This document shows positions 52,803 through 62,873 of a stretch of 64,000 nt of DNA, one piece after another. Within the stretch, counting starts at the first letter, position 1, and the number at the start of each line of letters is the position of its first letter. The position numbers and the translations under genes are program-made. Source of the DNA: Halobacteriales archaeon QS_6_71_20 (lineage in GTDB: Archaea > Halobacteriota > Halobacteria > Halobacteriales > Haloferacaceae); the NCBI GenBank assembly GCA_003020945.1, contig PXRU01000006.1, positions 16,807 to 80,806 on the forward strand. The letters run 5' to 3'. The notes under the pieces are model-generated. The model was not told the DNA's origin, did not search any database, and worked only from the letters and a program-made list of their open reading frames with translations.

Positions 52803-54389
52803 ATGACGGTCGAAGGAGCCGCGGGCGACGAACGGCTCCGGTCGCTGTACGCGGCGACGCGGGAGCTCATGACGGCGACGAGCCGCGGGTCCCTGTGCGA
52901 GGTGGTCGTGGACGTGAGCGAGCGCGTCCTCGGCTACGAGCTGACCGGCGTTCACCTCCGCGCCGACGACGGGACGGGGCTGGAACCGGTGGCGTACCCC
53001 GAGGCGGTACGGCGTCGCTTCGACGGCGAGCCGCCGACGTACACGCCCGACAACCGCGTGTACGACGTGTTCGCCGAGGAGGATCCCCTCCGGCTGAACG
53101 GCGGCGGGGAGCGACCCGGCGACCCCCGCCGCGGCGTCGTGGTGCCGATCCCCGGCCACGGCGTGCTCATCGCCGGGACCGAGGACCCCGGCCGGGCGGA
53201 CGAGGTGGCGCTGGACCTGGTGGAGCTGCTGGGCGAGAACGCCGGCGTCGCGCTCGACAGGATCGACCGCGAGTCCCGACTGAACGGCCTCCACGGGGCG
53301 GCGCGGGAGCTGATGGAGGCGCGAGACACCGCCGGGGTCGCGGCCGCGGCGACCAACACCGCCCACGAGGTGCTCGGCCTCCGGCTGAACGCGGTGTACC
53401 TCCGCTCGACCGACGGCGACCGGCTCGTCCCCGTCAGCGTCACGAGCGAGGCGCGCGAGCTGTTCGGCGACGTGCCGGAGCTGGGCACCGACAGCGTCGG
53501 CTGGCACGTGTACGAGACGGGCGAGCCGACGTACCACGCCGACGTGCGGCGGGCCGACCGGGTCGCCAACCCGGAGACGCCGGTGCGCAGCGAGCTGGCG
53601 ATGCCGCTGGGCGACCACGGCGTCTTCCTGGCGGGCAGCCTGCGGCCCGACCGGTTCGACGACGCCGACGTGGCGCTGGCGCGCGTGTTCGCCGACAACG
53701 TCGAGGCCGCGCTCGACCGGGCGGAGCGGGAGGCGGTGTTGCGTCAGCGCGAGCGCGAGCTCGCCCGACAGAACGAGCGGCTCGACGACTTCGCGAGCGT
53801 CGTCTCTCACGACCTCCGGAACCCGCTCAACGTCGCCCGGGGCCGGCTCGAACTGCTGACGGACGACTGCGACAGTCCACATATCGACCACATGGAGACG
53901 GCCCACGAGCGGATGGAGACGCTCATCGACGACCTGCTCGCGCTGGCGCGCACGGGGGAGTCGGTCGGCGAGGTCGAGCCGGTCCCGCTGGCGTCGACCG
54001 TCGAGAGCGTCTGGAACACCGTCGACGGCGGCGACGAGCTCTCCGTCGCCGCCGACGTGGGCTCCGTCGAGGCCGACCCCTCGCGGCTGCGCGAGCTGTT
54101 CGAGAACCTGTTCCGCAACGCCGTCGACCACGCCGGCGACGACGTTCACGTCACCGTCGGCCGGCTGGACGACCGCGAGGACGCGGCGGGCTTCTACGTC
54201 GCCGACGACGGTCCCGGGATCCCGTCGGGGGACCGCGAGGCGGTGTTCGATCGCGGCCACACCACCGCCGAGGACGGCACCGGCTTCGGGCTCGCGATCG
54301 TCTCGGAGATCGCCCGCGCCCACGACTGGTCCGTCCGGGCGGCCGAGGGCGGCGACGGCGCCCGCTTCGAGGTCGTCACGGACAGGTAG
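52803..54389 (+). CDS. Double-GAF sensor histidine kinase
   Basis: A 528-residue soluble kinase with two GAF domains (RLRSLYAATRELMTATSRGS and RLNGLHGAARELMEARDTAG mark their starts) and a coiled linker (LRQRERELARQNERLDDFAS). The H-box is SVVSHDLRNPLNVARGRLEL, the N-box is NLFRNAVDHAGDD, and the G boxes are ADDGPGIPSG and GTGFGLAIVSEI. There is no membrane segment, so it senses intracellular small molecules or light-driven signals. The partner response regulator is not adjacent. The end is about 110 bases from the small membrane protein on the other strand. Confidence 0.94.
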   Translation: MTVEGAAGDERLRSLYAATRELMTATSRGSLCEVVVDVSERVLGYELTGVHLRADDGTGLEPVAYPEAVRRRFDGEPPTYTPDNRVYDVFAEEDPLRLNGGGERPGDPRRGVVVPIPGHGVLIAGTEDPGRADEVALDLVELLGENAGVALDRIDRESRLNGLHGAARELMEARDTAGVAAAATNTAHEVLGLRLNAVYLRSTDGDRLVPVSVTSEARELFGDVPELGTDSVGWHVYETGEPTYHADVRRADRVANPETPVRSELAMPLGDHGVFLAGSLRPDRFDDADVALARVFADNVEAALDRAEREAVLRQRERELARQNERLDDFASVVSHDLRNPLNVARGRLELLTDDCDSPHIDHMETAHERMETLIDDLLALARTGESVGEVEPVPLASTVESVWNTVDGGDELSVAADVGSVEADPSRLRELFENLFRNAVDHAGDDVHVTVGRLDDREDAAGFYVADDGPGIPSGDREAVFDRGHTTAEDGTGFGLAIVSEIARAHDWSVRAAEGGDGARFEVVTDR

Positions 54390-54500
54390 CGACACCGCGA
54401 CGGAAGTGAACGAAGCGCGCGAACGGTCGCCGTCGTCGGGCGGTTTCGACGCGAAGCGAGGGGGTCGCGGCGGCGGGCGACGCCACCCTCGTCGGGTCGG

Positions 54501-54695
54501 TCAGCGCCGGCGGAGGTAGCCGACCACGCCGAGCAACCCCCCCAGCATCGTCAGCGCCGCCCAGCGCGTGCCGGAGACGTCGCGGTCGGCGGCGTCGCGG
54601 TAGACGAGCGCCGCGAGCACGGCGTGGACGACGAGCGTGAGGCCCGCGAGCCGGCGGAGCCGTCGGGCGAGCCGCCGCGGTCGGTCGTCGGTCAT
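54501..54695 (-). CDS. Small two-helix membrane protein
   Basis: A 64-residue protein with a basic start (MTDDRPRRLARRLRRL). Helices are LAGLTLVVHAVLAALVY and WAALTMLGGLLGVVGYL. It lies directly downstream of the aldo/keto reductase (six bases), so it is probably in the same transcript. The charge pattern places both termini inside. No family is recognised. Confidence 0.6.
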   Translation of the reverse strand: MTDDRPRRLARRLRRLAGLTLVVHAVLAALVYRDAADRDVSGTRWAALTMLGGLLGVVGYLRRR

Positions 54696-54701
54696 CGGGA
54701 C

Positions 54702-55766
54702 TCAGTCGGCCGGTTCCGCGGGGAGCACGCCCGCCCGCCGGAGGTCGTCGCCGCCGACGGAGCTGCGGAAGTCCTCGGGACTCATGCCGTCGTCGCGGTC
54801 GATCCCGAAGTTCTCGGCGTACAGTTCGTCGACCCGCTCGCGCTCGGCGTCGCTGAGGCGGGGCGTGTCGGGTGCGGCCGCCCACTCGTCGATGTCGTCC
54901 AGCGAGCGGAACGTGGGGACGACGCTGGCGACCTCCTCGTCGTCGAGGAGGTACTGGATCGACGCCTGGCCCATCGTGCGCTCGCCGTCCTGTTCGAGGA
55001 ACTCGATGGCCTCGACCTTCTCCCAGCCGGTATCGAACCACGCCTGGGGCCGGTGGGCGCGGTGGTCGCCCTTCCCGAGCTCCGTCTCGGGGGTGACCTG
55101 CTTGTTCAGTAGCCCCGAGGAGTGGGGGACGCGGGCGATGAGGCTGGTGTCGGCGCCCGCCTCGCGGACCGTGTCGAGGAAGTGGCGACCGGGCGTCTGC
55201 TCGAAGAGGTTGTAGACGGTCTGGACCGCGTCGAAGTCGAGTTCGACCGCCCGGTCGCCCTCCGCGAGCCAGCCGATCGACGGGCCGAGCGCCCAGCCGA
55301 GCGCGTCGTACAGCCCCTCCTCGCGCATCGCGTACAGCTCCTCGAGCGCCGCGTCGGTCACCTCGTCGACGTCGGCGTTGTGGAGGAACAGCGCGTCGAG
55401 GTACTCCATGTCGAGCCGGTCGAGGCTCCGCTCGACGGCGCTCCGGAGGTACTCCGGCGAGAGGTCCTTGGGGATCTCGCCGTGGCCCGCCTGCGCGTTG
55501 TTGTAGAAGTCGTAGCCGACCTTCGTGCCGACGGTGACCTCCCCGCGGTGCTCGCCGAGCGCCTCGCCGATGAGCTCCTCCGAGCGGCCGTGGCCGTACA
55601 CGTCGCCGGTGTCGAAGAACGTGACGCCGCGGTCGAGCGCGTACTGGACCATGTCGACGGCGTCCTCGTCGGAGCGGTCGCCCCACCAGTCGGTGCCGAC
55701 GACCCACGCGCCGAACGCGACCTCGCTCACCTCGACGCCCGAGTCACCGAGTTCTCGATACTGCAT
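54702..55766 (-). CDS. Aldo/keto reductase
   Basis: A 354-residue NADPH-dependent reductase of the AKR family, a TIM barrel. MQYRELGDSGVEVSEVAFGA opens, followed by the catalytic tetrad: Asp in FFDTGDVYGHGRSE with its Tyr, Lys in GTKVGYDF, and His in LFLHNADVDE. The substrate is unspecified; related haloarchaeal proteins act on sugars or aldehydes. The gene is transcribed away from the CRISPR array, with a TATA element 27 bases upstream. The leader region of the array is therefore limited to about 150 bases. Confidence 0.93.
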   Translation of the reverse strand: MQYRELGDSGVEVSEVAFGAWVVGTDWWGDRSDEDAVDMVQYALDRGVTFFDTGDVYGHGRSEELIGEALGEHRGEVTVGTKVGYDFYNNAQAGHGEIPKDLSPEYLRSAVERSLDRLDMEYLDALFLHNADVDEVTDAALEELYAMREEGLYDALGWALGPSIGWLAEGDRAVELDFDAVQTVYNLFEQTPGRHFLDTVREAGADTSLIARVPHSSGLLNKQVTPETELGKGDHRAHRPQAWFDTGWEKVEAIEFLEQDGERTMGQASIQYLLDDEEVASVVPTFRSLDDIDEWAAAPDTPRLSDAERERVDELYAENFGIDRDDGMSPEDFRSSVGGDDLRRAGVLPAEPAD

Positions 55767-55789
55767 GTTCGGTGGTTGGGGGGGACGGC

Positions 55790-55797
55790 ACTTATCC
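55790..55797 (-). promoter_or_regulatory. TATA element of the aldo/keto reductase
   Basis: GGATAAGT on the reverse strand is centred about 27 bases upstream of the ATG at 55766. It lies within the short gap before the CRISPR array. Confidence 0.5.
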
Positions 55798-55914
55798 GAC
55801 CCGGTTGTGGCGTCGGTCGTCGACCCCCTGGGGGTTCGAGGGGGATCGCGGGTCGACGGAAACTACTTCCCGAAGGCGAGTGTTGCTGGGCCTGTGTGCC
55901 CGTGATCGGGCATG

Positions 55915-58900
55915 GTTTCAGACGCACCCGAGAGGGGTTGAAGCTCGTCGTCGGAGCCGCCGCCCGGCCCGAACGCCGAGTTTCAGACGAACCCTTGTGG
56001 GGTTGAAGCGCCGAGTGGTGGACCGAGCAGATCGCGGCCGAGCAGTTTCAGACGAACCCTTGTGGGGTTGAAGCGATCACACCGAGGTCGTCGCCGAGAC
56101 TGACGACGTGGTTTCAGACGAACCCTTGTGGGGTTGAAGCAGACTGGATTGAGGAGGAAGACATCGACCGAGCGTTTCAGACGAACCCTTGTGGGGTTGA
56201 AGCCCCCATGAGTTGCGCGACTCGCCGCGGATCTCGACGCGTTTCAGACGAACCCTTGTGGGGTTGAAGCGCAGCACGACTCGACTCGGCGACCACATCT
56301 CGACTGTTTCAGACGAACCCTTGTGGGGTTGAAGCATGCTCTCCCGTCGACAACCGCGGTTCCGTGTGTGGGTTTCAGACGAACCCTTGTGGGGTTGAAG
56401 CTTGTGAGGCCACTGGAGCGAGAAACTCGCTTGGTGTTTCAGACGAACCCTTGTGGGGTTGAAGCCCAATACCCCATGAGCGTCGGCCGAATCTCGGCGT
56501 CGTTTCAGACGAACCCTTGTGGGGTTGAAGCGCCATCCTCGCGGGCCTCTTCGGGGTCTCTACGGGGGTTTCAGACGAACCCTTGTGGGGTTGAAGCGTC
56601 GTCTATGACAGCGCCGGGAACGGGATAGAGGCGGTTTCAGACGAACCCTTGTGGGGTTGAAGCTGGGCAGACTACCTCGCAACCAATCCAGCGGTTGCGT
56701 GTTTCAGACGAACCCTTGTGGGGTTGAAGCCGCGTCGGCAGGCCAACCTCGACCGTCGTGTTCGTCGTTTCAGACGAACCCTTGTGGGGTTGAAGCATCG
56801 CCGACGCCGTCGCCGAAGCCGCCGTCGGCACGTTTCAGACGAACCCTTGTGGGGTTGAAGCGACCGTCTCGGGGTGTGCGTTGCAGAACAACGGGACGTT
56901 TCAGACGAACCCTTGTGGGGTTGAAGCACGTCGACGCGGGGGCGGCGGCCGGACATCGACGTGGTTTCAGACGAACCCTTGTGGGGTTGAAGCTCGTCGG
57001 GGTCGGGGTCGTCGGACATGATGGGGGAGTGGTTTCAGACGAACCCTTGTGGGGTTGAAGCGTGATCGTCAACTCGTGCGTGTTGATCACGTCCGTGAGT
57101 TTCAGACGAACCCTTGTGGGGTTGAAGCCCCGACCGCGAGCACCCGACGGCCGGCCACAGCGTTTCAGACGAACCCTTGTGGGGTTGAAGCTTGACGGCG
57201 ACGGTCGGCTCGCCGTCGTCGTCGCGCTGTTTCAGACGAACCCTTGTGGGGTTGAAGCACCGTTCCGTCGGCCGTGATCCGGCACGTCCACGTCGTTTCA
57301 GACGAACCCTTGTGGGGTTGAAGCAGGCCGGCGAGACTGCCACTCGCGGTGGGACTGGTGGTTTCAGACGAACCCTTGTGGGGTTGAAGCCCATTCCTTA
57401 CGCTGTTTGTATAGACTTTCGAAAAAGTTTCAGACGAACCCTTGTGGGGTTGAAGCACGGTCGCGAGGTCGGAGTCCGTCGAGGCACACGGAGTTTCAGA
57501 CGAACCCTTGTGGGGTTGAAGCTGGACGCGGAACGTGGAGTCGCACGAGAGACAGCGGTGTTTCAGACGAACCCTTGTGGGGTTGAAGCCCCCACGCGGA
57601 TAAGAAGGGCAGGGCGGGTTAGCGGTTTCAGACGAACCCTTGTGGGGTTGAAGCCCCAACGACCGCGACGACGACGACGCACAACCCGAGTTTCAGACGA
57701 ACCCTTGTGGGGTTGAAGCATGGACGCGATCCTCCCCGTGATCGAGGCCGGGTTGGTTTCAGACGAACCCTTGTGGGGTTGAAGCCAACTTCCCCGGCCT
57801 CGTGTACCGGACCCAGGAGCCGTTTCAGACGAACCCTTGTGGGGTTGAAGCGCCATCGACGTGTTCCTCCCGTCGGTGACGGTCGACCGTTTCAGACGAA
57901 CCCTTGTGGGGTTGAAGCACGCTGTTCACAGCGTCCGCTCGGTGAGATTGGGTGTTTCAGACGAACCCTTGTGGGGTTGAAGCCCACGGGTGCGGAAGTA
58001 GTCAGTCGGTCGTGTGCGGTTTCAGACGAACCCTTGTGGGGTTGAAGCGCGAACGATACGAGCGTGTCTGAAACGCCCTGCAGGTTTCAGACGAACCCTT
58101 GTGGGGTTGAAGCCCGACCGCGCGTGGACCGAGGAGCTACGCCCGACCCGTTTCAGACGAACCCTTGTGGGGTTGAAGCGGGTGGGTACGCACCACAAAC
58201 CGACCGCGCCCCGCCATGTTTCAGACGAACCCTTGTGGGGTTGAAGCCCGACCTGCTGTGCGTAGACGGTGATCTCCGCGGTTTCAGACGAACCCTTGTG
58301 GGGTTGAAGCATCGGGACGATCTGGGCCCTGCTCGGCTGGTCGAGTTTCAGACGAACCCTTGTGGGGTTGAAGCGTGTAGCCGGCGGCGTGGTCCTCGTG
58401 CAGCTCCGCGTTTCAGACGAACCCTTGTGGGGTTGAAGCCCACTGGTCGGCGAGCTGCCGGACCGTCTCGTACGGGTTTCAGACGAACCCTTGTGGGGTT
58501 GAAGCGGGTCGGATCTCGGCGGTGATCTACACAGCCTGCGTTTCAGACGAACCCTTGTGGGGTTGAAGCCTGTCTCGGGGTCGGGCGGCCGATACCACGG
58601 GAGTGGTTTCAGACGAACCCTTGTGGGGTTGAAGCCACGGGCGCCATCCCAAAGTCCTCGTTCTCGGCGGGTTTCAGACGAACCCTTGTGGGGTTGAAGC
58701 CCGGCGGAGCTCGCGAACGGCGAACCTCGCGACCGAGTTTCAGACGAACCCTTGTGGGGTTGAAGCCCGATCTTGACCTTATCGACTCACACGTCCAGCG
58801 GCGTTTCAGACGAACCCTTGTGGGGTTGAAGCAGACCAGCGGCGGTGAAAGTCCCGGTAAGACGAGCGGTTTCAGACGAACCCTTGTGGGGTTGAAGCGT

Positions 58901-60790
58901 CTCCCCGTCCTCGCCGTCGGTGTCGTGGACCATGCGTTTCAGACGAACCCTTGTGGGGTTGAAGCAGCGGTGAAAGTGATGCAGAGAATCAAGAAAGGGG
59001 TTTCAGACGAACCCTTGTGGGGTTGAAGCAGCCCGGTGAGCGTCACGTTCGCGTCGCCGCCGCGGTTTCAGACGAACCCTTGTGGGGTTGAAGCTGCCTG
59101 CGATATCGGCTCCTCGGCGTCGAGGAGGGGTTTCAGACGAACCCTTGTGGGGTTGAAGCTCACGGAGGTACGTCGCGAGACGGGTAGGGCCGTGTTTCAG
59201 ACGAACCCTTGTGGGGTTGAAGCTGTATCGAACCCTACGCCAGCAAACCAGCAGGCCAGTTTCAGACGAACCCTTGTGGGGTTGAAGCCCGTGGCGCGAC
59301 GGCTGGCGAGGGGCCGGACGTGGCGTTTCAGACGAACCCTTGTGGGGTTGAAGCGACGTGAGCCATCGAGATCTCGCCGGAGATCGCAGTTTCAGACGAA
59401 CCCTTGTGGGGTTGAAGCCGCGGCCTCCGTGTCCGCGTCGTCCGGAATGACGCGTTTCAGACGAACCCTTGTGGGGTTGAAGCGAGCGTAGCGGCTCCAG
59501 CCACTCCCGCAGCAGGTAGGTTTCAGACGAACCCTTGTGGGGTTGAAGCACATTTCAAATCAGACTGCGGAGAGGTCGGATGTAGTTTCAGACGAACCCT
59601 TGTGGGGTTGAAGCGTGTCCACCGAGTGCGGGTCGTCGATTGTGACTTGTTTCAGACGAACCCTTGTGGGGTTGAAGCACGGTAATCGGTGTGTGGGGCC
59701 TCATAGCCCACAGGTTTCAGACGAACCCTTGTGGGGTTGAAGCGCGTCGGCGAGGTCGCCCGCGTCGGGGCCGAGGGTGTTTCAGACGAACCCTTGTGGG
59801 GTTGAAGCCACTCGGAGCGTGAGCGAGCACCCGGCCGTTGTCGTAGTTTCAGACGAACCCTTGTGGGGTTGAAGCGCGAACGACAGGAGCGTGTCGTACA
59901 GCCGCGTCAGCGTTTCAGACGAACCCTTGTGGGGTTGAAGCACGTACACGCCGTAGCCGGCGCAGTCAGCGACCACAGTTTCAGACGAACCCTTGTGGGG
60001 TTGAAGCTCTCGGAGGTACGTCGCGAGACGGGTAGGGCCGTGTTTCAGACGAACCCTTGTGGGGTTGAAGCACCGGCGACGCCGGCGGCGCCGGCGGCGG
60101 CGACGGTTTCAGACGAACCCTTGTGGGGTTGAAGCATGTACACGATGCGTCCGCCGCTTGCATCCAGTGCGTGTTTCAGACGAACCCTTGTGGGGTTGAA
60201 GCGGTTTTACGGTCAAGACGGAACTGTCGTCGAGCGGTGTTTCAGACGAACCCTTGTGGGGTTGAAGCATGAGGACGATCACAATCGACATCATCGAAGA
60301 GGCGGTTTCAGACGAACCCTTGTGGGGTTGAAGCCATGCGTGGAACCCCCACGCCGACCCGCGCCGCGGTTTCAGACGAACCCTTGTGGGGTTGAAGCGA
60401 ACTCTCGCGGCGAGAATCCGCCGAACGCGCGCGTTTCAGACGAACCCTTGTGGGGTTGAAGCGAACTCCACGAGCTGGACGGCGACGAGGGTCGCTGGTT
60501 TCAGACGAACCCTTGTGGGGTTGAAGTGAGCTTCAACGCGAGGAGTACGACGCCACGATCGAGTTTCAGACGAACCCTTGTGGGGTTGAAGCCCGCCGAT
60601 GTCGCCGTCGCCGTCGTCGACGACGCCGGTTTCAGACGAACCCTCGTGGGGTTGAAGCGCCATATCAATGCGAAGCTGCCTCACATCGACCGATGTTTCA
60701 GACGAACCCTCGTGGGGTTGAAGCCGTCAGCGTCGTCTGCCCGATCGTGTCCAGGCGCTCGTTTCAGACGAACCCTCGTGGGGTTGAACT
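55915..60790 (+). CRISPR. CRISPR array, 75 repeats and 74 spacers
   Basis: A 30-base repeat (5' half GTTTCAGACGAACCC, 3' half TTGTGGGGTTGAAGC) occurs 75 times at 63-68-base intervals, leaving spacers of 33-38 bases. The end GTTGAAGC matches the eight-base 5' handle style of haloarchaeal type I-B crRNAs, so transcription should run left to right. The first repeat (55915-55944) has four central mismatches. The repeat at 60498 ends in T. The last three repeats (60629, 60695, 60761) share a T-to-C change (CCCTCGTG), and the very last ends ACT. Inner repeats are nearly identical. No cas gene lies in the window. Open frames here are repeat translations. Confidence 0.98.
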
Positions 60791-61064
60791 AGTTCCGCTC
60801 CGGTGGATAGTTCATAGACCAGTGAAGAAAATCCGAATAAACCGTGTCCACGGAGGCGACAAACCGGTCGGGCAGTGCTGAACCGGATGACCTTCTGAAC
60901 GACCTCCAGACTCAGGTACGTGGGTACAAAGAAGTGTAGACACCAACGCGCGGCGACCGTTGCCGAGTCCACGCCCGCCGGACAAGATGCGACTCGGGTG
61001 GTTCGCTGGGTTCGAGTAGCTGCCCGCCGAGGACTTTTACCCAGCTGGGGATAACCAATAGGTG
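60791..61064. other. Gap between array and toxin-antitoxin pair
   Basis: No gene, terminal repeat or transposase was recognised. The only likely functional element is CTTTTAC at 61034-61040, about 29 bases before the ATG of the winged-helix gene, as a TATA box. A reverse frame (60727-60972) reads partly through the last repeats and has no family match. Confidence 0.4.
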
Positions 61065-61433
61065 ATGAGTGGCAAAGAGGACACTCGGGTACGTGACGAT
61101 TCGGGGCAGTACACCTCCGAGGTCACCGCCGAGGATGTACTGAGCGTTTTTGAGACCGTCGAGGGGCCGACGCTCACCACTACTGATGTGGTGAACACAC
61201 TCGGTTGCTCCCGGGAGGTCGCCCGAAACCGGCTGAGCGAGTTAGCCGAGCGCGGGCACGTCGAGCGTCGGAAGTCTGGCAGGGTCGTGCTCTGGTGGCG
61301 CACCGACGACGCAGAAACGCCAGCATGGAAGCGGATGGAGGGCGCCCTCGCAGACACCGGCGTTCCCAAGGGCATGAGAGAAGAGCGACGTAGGCTTCGC
61401 AAAGACTGGTCGGATGACGACATTAGCACTTGA
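61065..61433 (+). CDS. Winged-helix antitoxin-like protein
   Basis: A 122-residue protein with the ATG at 61065. A winged helix occupies about residues 22-80: EDVLSVFETVEGPTLTTTDV, then VNTLGCSREVARNRLSELAE and the wing VERRKSGRVVLWWR. The C-terminal part (WKRMEGALADTGVPKGMREE) is helical and basic. It overlaps the PIN gene by 20 bases. Gene order, size and overlap fit a toxin-antitoxin pair in which the wHTH protein represses its own operon and blocks the toxin. TATA-like CTTTTAC lies upstream. Confidence 0.8.
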   Translation: MSGKEDTRVRDDSGQYTSEVTAEDVLSVFETVEGPTLTTTDVVNTLGCSREVARNRLSELAERGHVERRKSGRVVLWWRTDDAETPAWKRMEGALADTGVPKGMREERRRLRKDWSDDDIST

Positions 61434-61845
61434 CAACTCGGTTGTGAGCGACCTGGTGGCGGGCATGAACTACCCCGGGGAGTTTCTCGATACGTTCCCC
61501 CGGGACACGAACGTCGTCCTCCCGTCAATCGTGTGGTTCGAGGCGATGGTTCCGGCGTTCCGGTCGGGCGATGGCCGAACGGTGAGAGAAACCCAGTCCG
61601 TACTCGGAAACCTCCCGCTTCTCGATTTTTCACGGGAAGAGGCGAACGAGACTGCGGAGATACGCGCCGGACTTCTGGACAGGGGCGAGCCCATCGGTGC
61701 GCCGGACGTGCTGATTGCCGGGACAGCCCGGGCGGACGGCGCTGCTGTCGTCACGAACAACGCGAAGGACTTCAACCGTGTTCCAGATTTGGAGGTCCAC
61801 GACCTGATAGACGACCGCCGAGCCGAGACCGGCAGCGACCAGTAG
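61414..61845 (+). CDS. PIN-domain toxin-like protein
   Basis: A 143-residue PIN nuclease. Acidic residues are placed as in VapC: Asp in TLALDNSVVSDLV, Glu in IVWFEAMVPAF, Asp in GAPDVLIAGTA, and the NNAKDFNRVPDLEV ending. The likely partner is the overlapping winged-helix gene. Its TAG stop (61843-61845) overlaps the first base of a CRISPR repeat at 61845, so the gene lies against the array relics. Ribonuclease activity is inferred from the family. Confidence 0.85.
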   Translation: MTTLALDNSVVSDLVAGMNYPGEFLDTFPRDTNVVLPSIVWFEAMVPAFRSGDGRTVRETQSVLGNLPLLDFSREEANETAEIRAGLLDRGEPIGAPDVLIAGTARADGAAVVTNNAKDFNRVPDLEVHDLIDDRRAETGSDQ

Positions 61846-62005
61846 TTTCAGACGAACCCTCATGGGGTTGAAGCCCGTCCTCGTCCTGTATCGGCGGCCG
61901 ACTCCTGGAGCCGTTGCAGAGGAACTTTTGTGGGGTTGAAGCAGCCAACAGGTCACGGTCGCGACCGAACGCAGCGTTTCCAGACGAGCCCTGTCGAGGG
62001 AGATC
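61845..62005 (+). CRISPR. Relic CRISPR repeats beyond the toxin-antitoxin pair
   Basis: Three degenerate copies of the array repeat lie at 61845-61874 (change CCCTCATG), 61913-61942 (start GTTGCAGAGGAAC) and about 61976-62005 (GTTTCCAGACGAGCCC, strongly altered). They are spaced 68 and 63 bases, as in the main array, so two spacer-size segments remain between them. They look like the old trailer end of the same array, separated from it by the toxin-antitoxin insert. From 62006 to 62182 I see no gene. Confidence 0.8.
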
Positions 62006-62182
62006 CGACGACGTTCATGATCCGAAACACGAACTGGTTCGACGGAGGGGTGGCGTACGGAGCGCCGAACAGGGCGACCGGATCGGAGAGAAACATCCCG
62101 GTCGGGAACGACTCCGGGACCTCGATGAGCCGATCGGCTCCGACGCGAACGCTTTTTCGCTCGCGAGTGATTCCTTCGAGCC

Positions 62183-62758
62183 ATGCACACTGCCCCGGTC
62201 CGCGTTGGGGTGCTCGCGGCCGACGGCGGCGGTCCGGAGCGCCCGGCCGTCGACTCGATCGCCGACCGCGTCGCCGCGTCGGCGGAGCCGGTGTCGCTGT
62301 CGGCGGTCGTCGCCGGCGACGCCGCGCTCGCCGACTACGACGTGCTGTGGTGGCACCGAGCGGACCCGTTCGGCGACTGCGACGTCGACGTGGGTGCCGC
62401 GGGACCGGCGATCCGCGCGTATCTCGAGTCCGGCGGCGGGCTCGTCCTCAGCGGGCTGGCGCTGCCGGCGGTCGAGCCGCTGGGCGTCGACGCCGTCGCC
62501 CCCGACGCGACAGGCACGGTCCGCCCGGACGCCGAGTCGGGGTATCGGGTCCGGGCGGTCCACGCCGACCACCCGCTGTTCGAGGGGTTCGAGGGGGACG
62601 CCGCGGGGTCGCCGCCGCGCGTCCCGCTGGTCGGGGCCGGCGGTGTCACGGTGACCTCGTACTGGGTCGACGCGGCACTCCTGGTCCTCAGCGTGTTCGT
62701 CTGGTCGCGTGACGGCCGTCCCGGTCTCGAGATGGTGCGCGACCGGTTCCGGAGATGA
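62183..62758 (+). CDS. GATase-like domain protein, possibly truncated
   Basis: A 191-residue protein. The region [20 protein letters not shown] to [13 protein letters not shown] and [20 protein letters not shown], then [16 protein letters not shown], resembles the class I glutamine-amidotransferase-like (ThuA/DUF4960-type) fold found as an N-terminal domain of some haloarchaeal family-32 glycoside hydrolases. The GATase Cys-His-Glu triad is not clear. After residue 140 the sequence becomes unlike that family and ends in a hydrophobic stretch ([12 protein letters not shown]). So it may be a fragment joined to other DNA. It lies after the CRISPR relics, with no operon partner. Confidence 0.5.
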   Translation: MHTAPVRVGVLAADGGGPERPAVDSIADRVAASAEPVSLSAVVAGDAALADYDVLWWHRADPFGDCDVDVGAAGPAIRAYLESGGGLVLSGLALPAVEPLGVDAVAPDATGTVRPDAESGYRVRAVHADHPLFEGFEGDAAGSPPRVPLVGAGGVTVTSYWVDAALLVLSVFVWSRDGRPGLEMVRDRFRR

Positions 62759-62873
62759 ATCGAGGCGTGACGTCCGTCTCGCAATTCCTGCACCAGATTC
62801 CCGGTGGGCGATCCCACCGGCGGACCCCGCGTGGGTGGCCCGGCCCGGTGGACGGCGCTGCAGACCGGACGCG

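Noticed and set aside
55915..60790. Many frames repeating GFRRTLVGLK-like or LQPHKGSSET-like segments
   Set aside because: These are translations of the CRISPR repeats on both strands, not proteins.
60727..60972. Reverse frame at the array end considered as an IS or transposase fragment
   Set aside because: No transposase motif, terminal inverted repeat or target duplication could be seen, and part of the frame is CRISPR repeat.
61000..61063. Possible tRNA-like GGGTTCGAGTAGC
   Set aside because: No acceptor stem or anticodon arm can be folded around it; the match to a T-loop is by chance.
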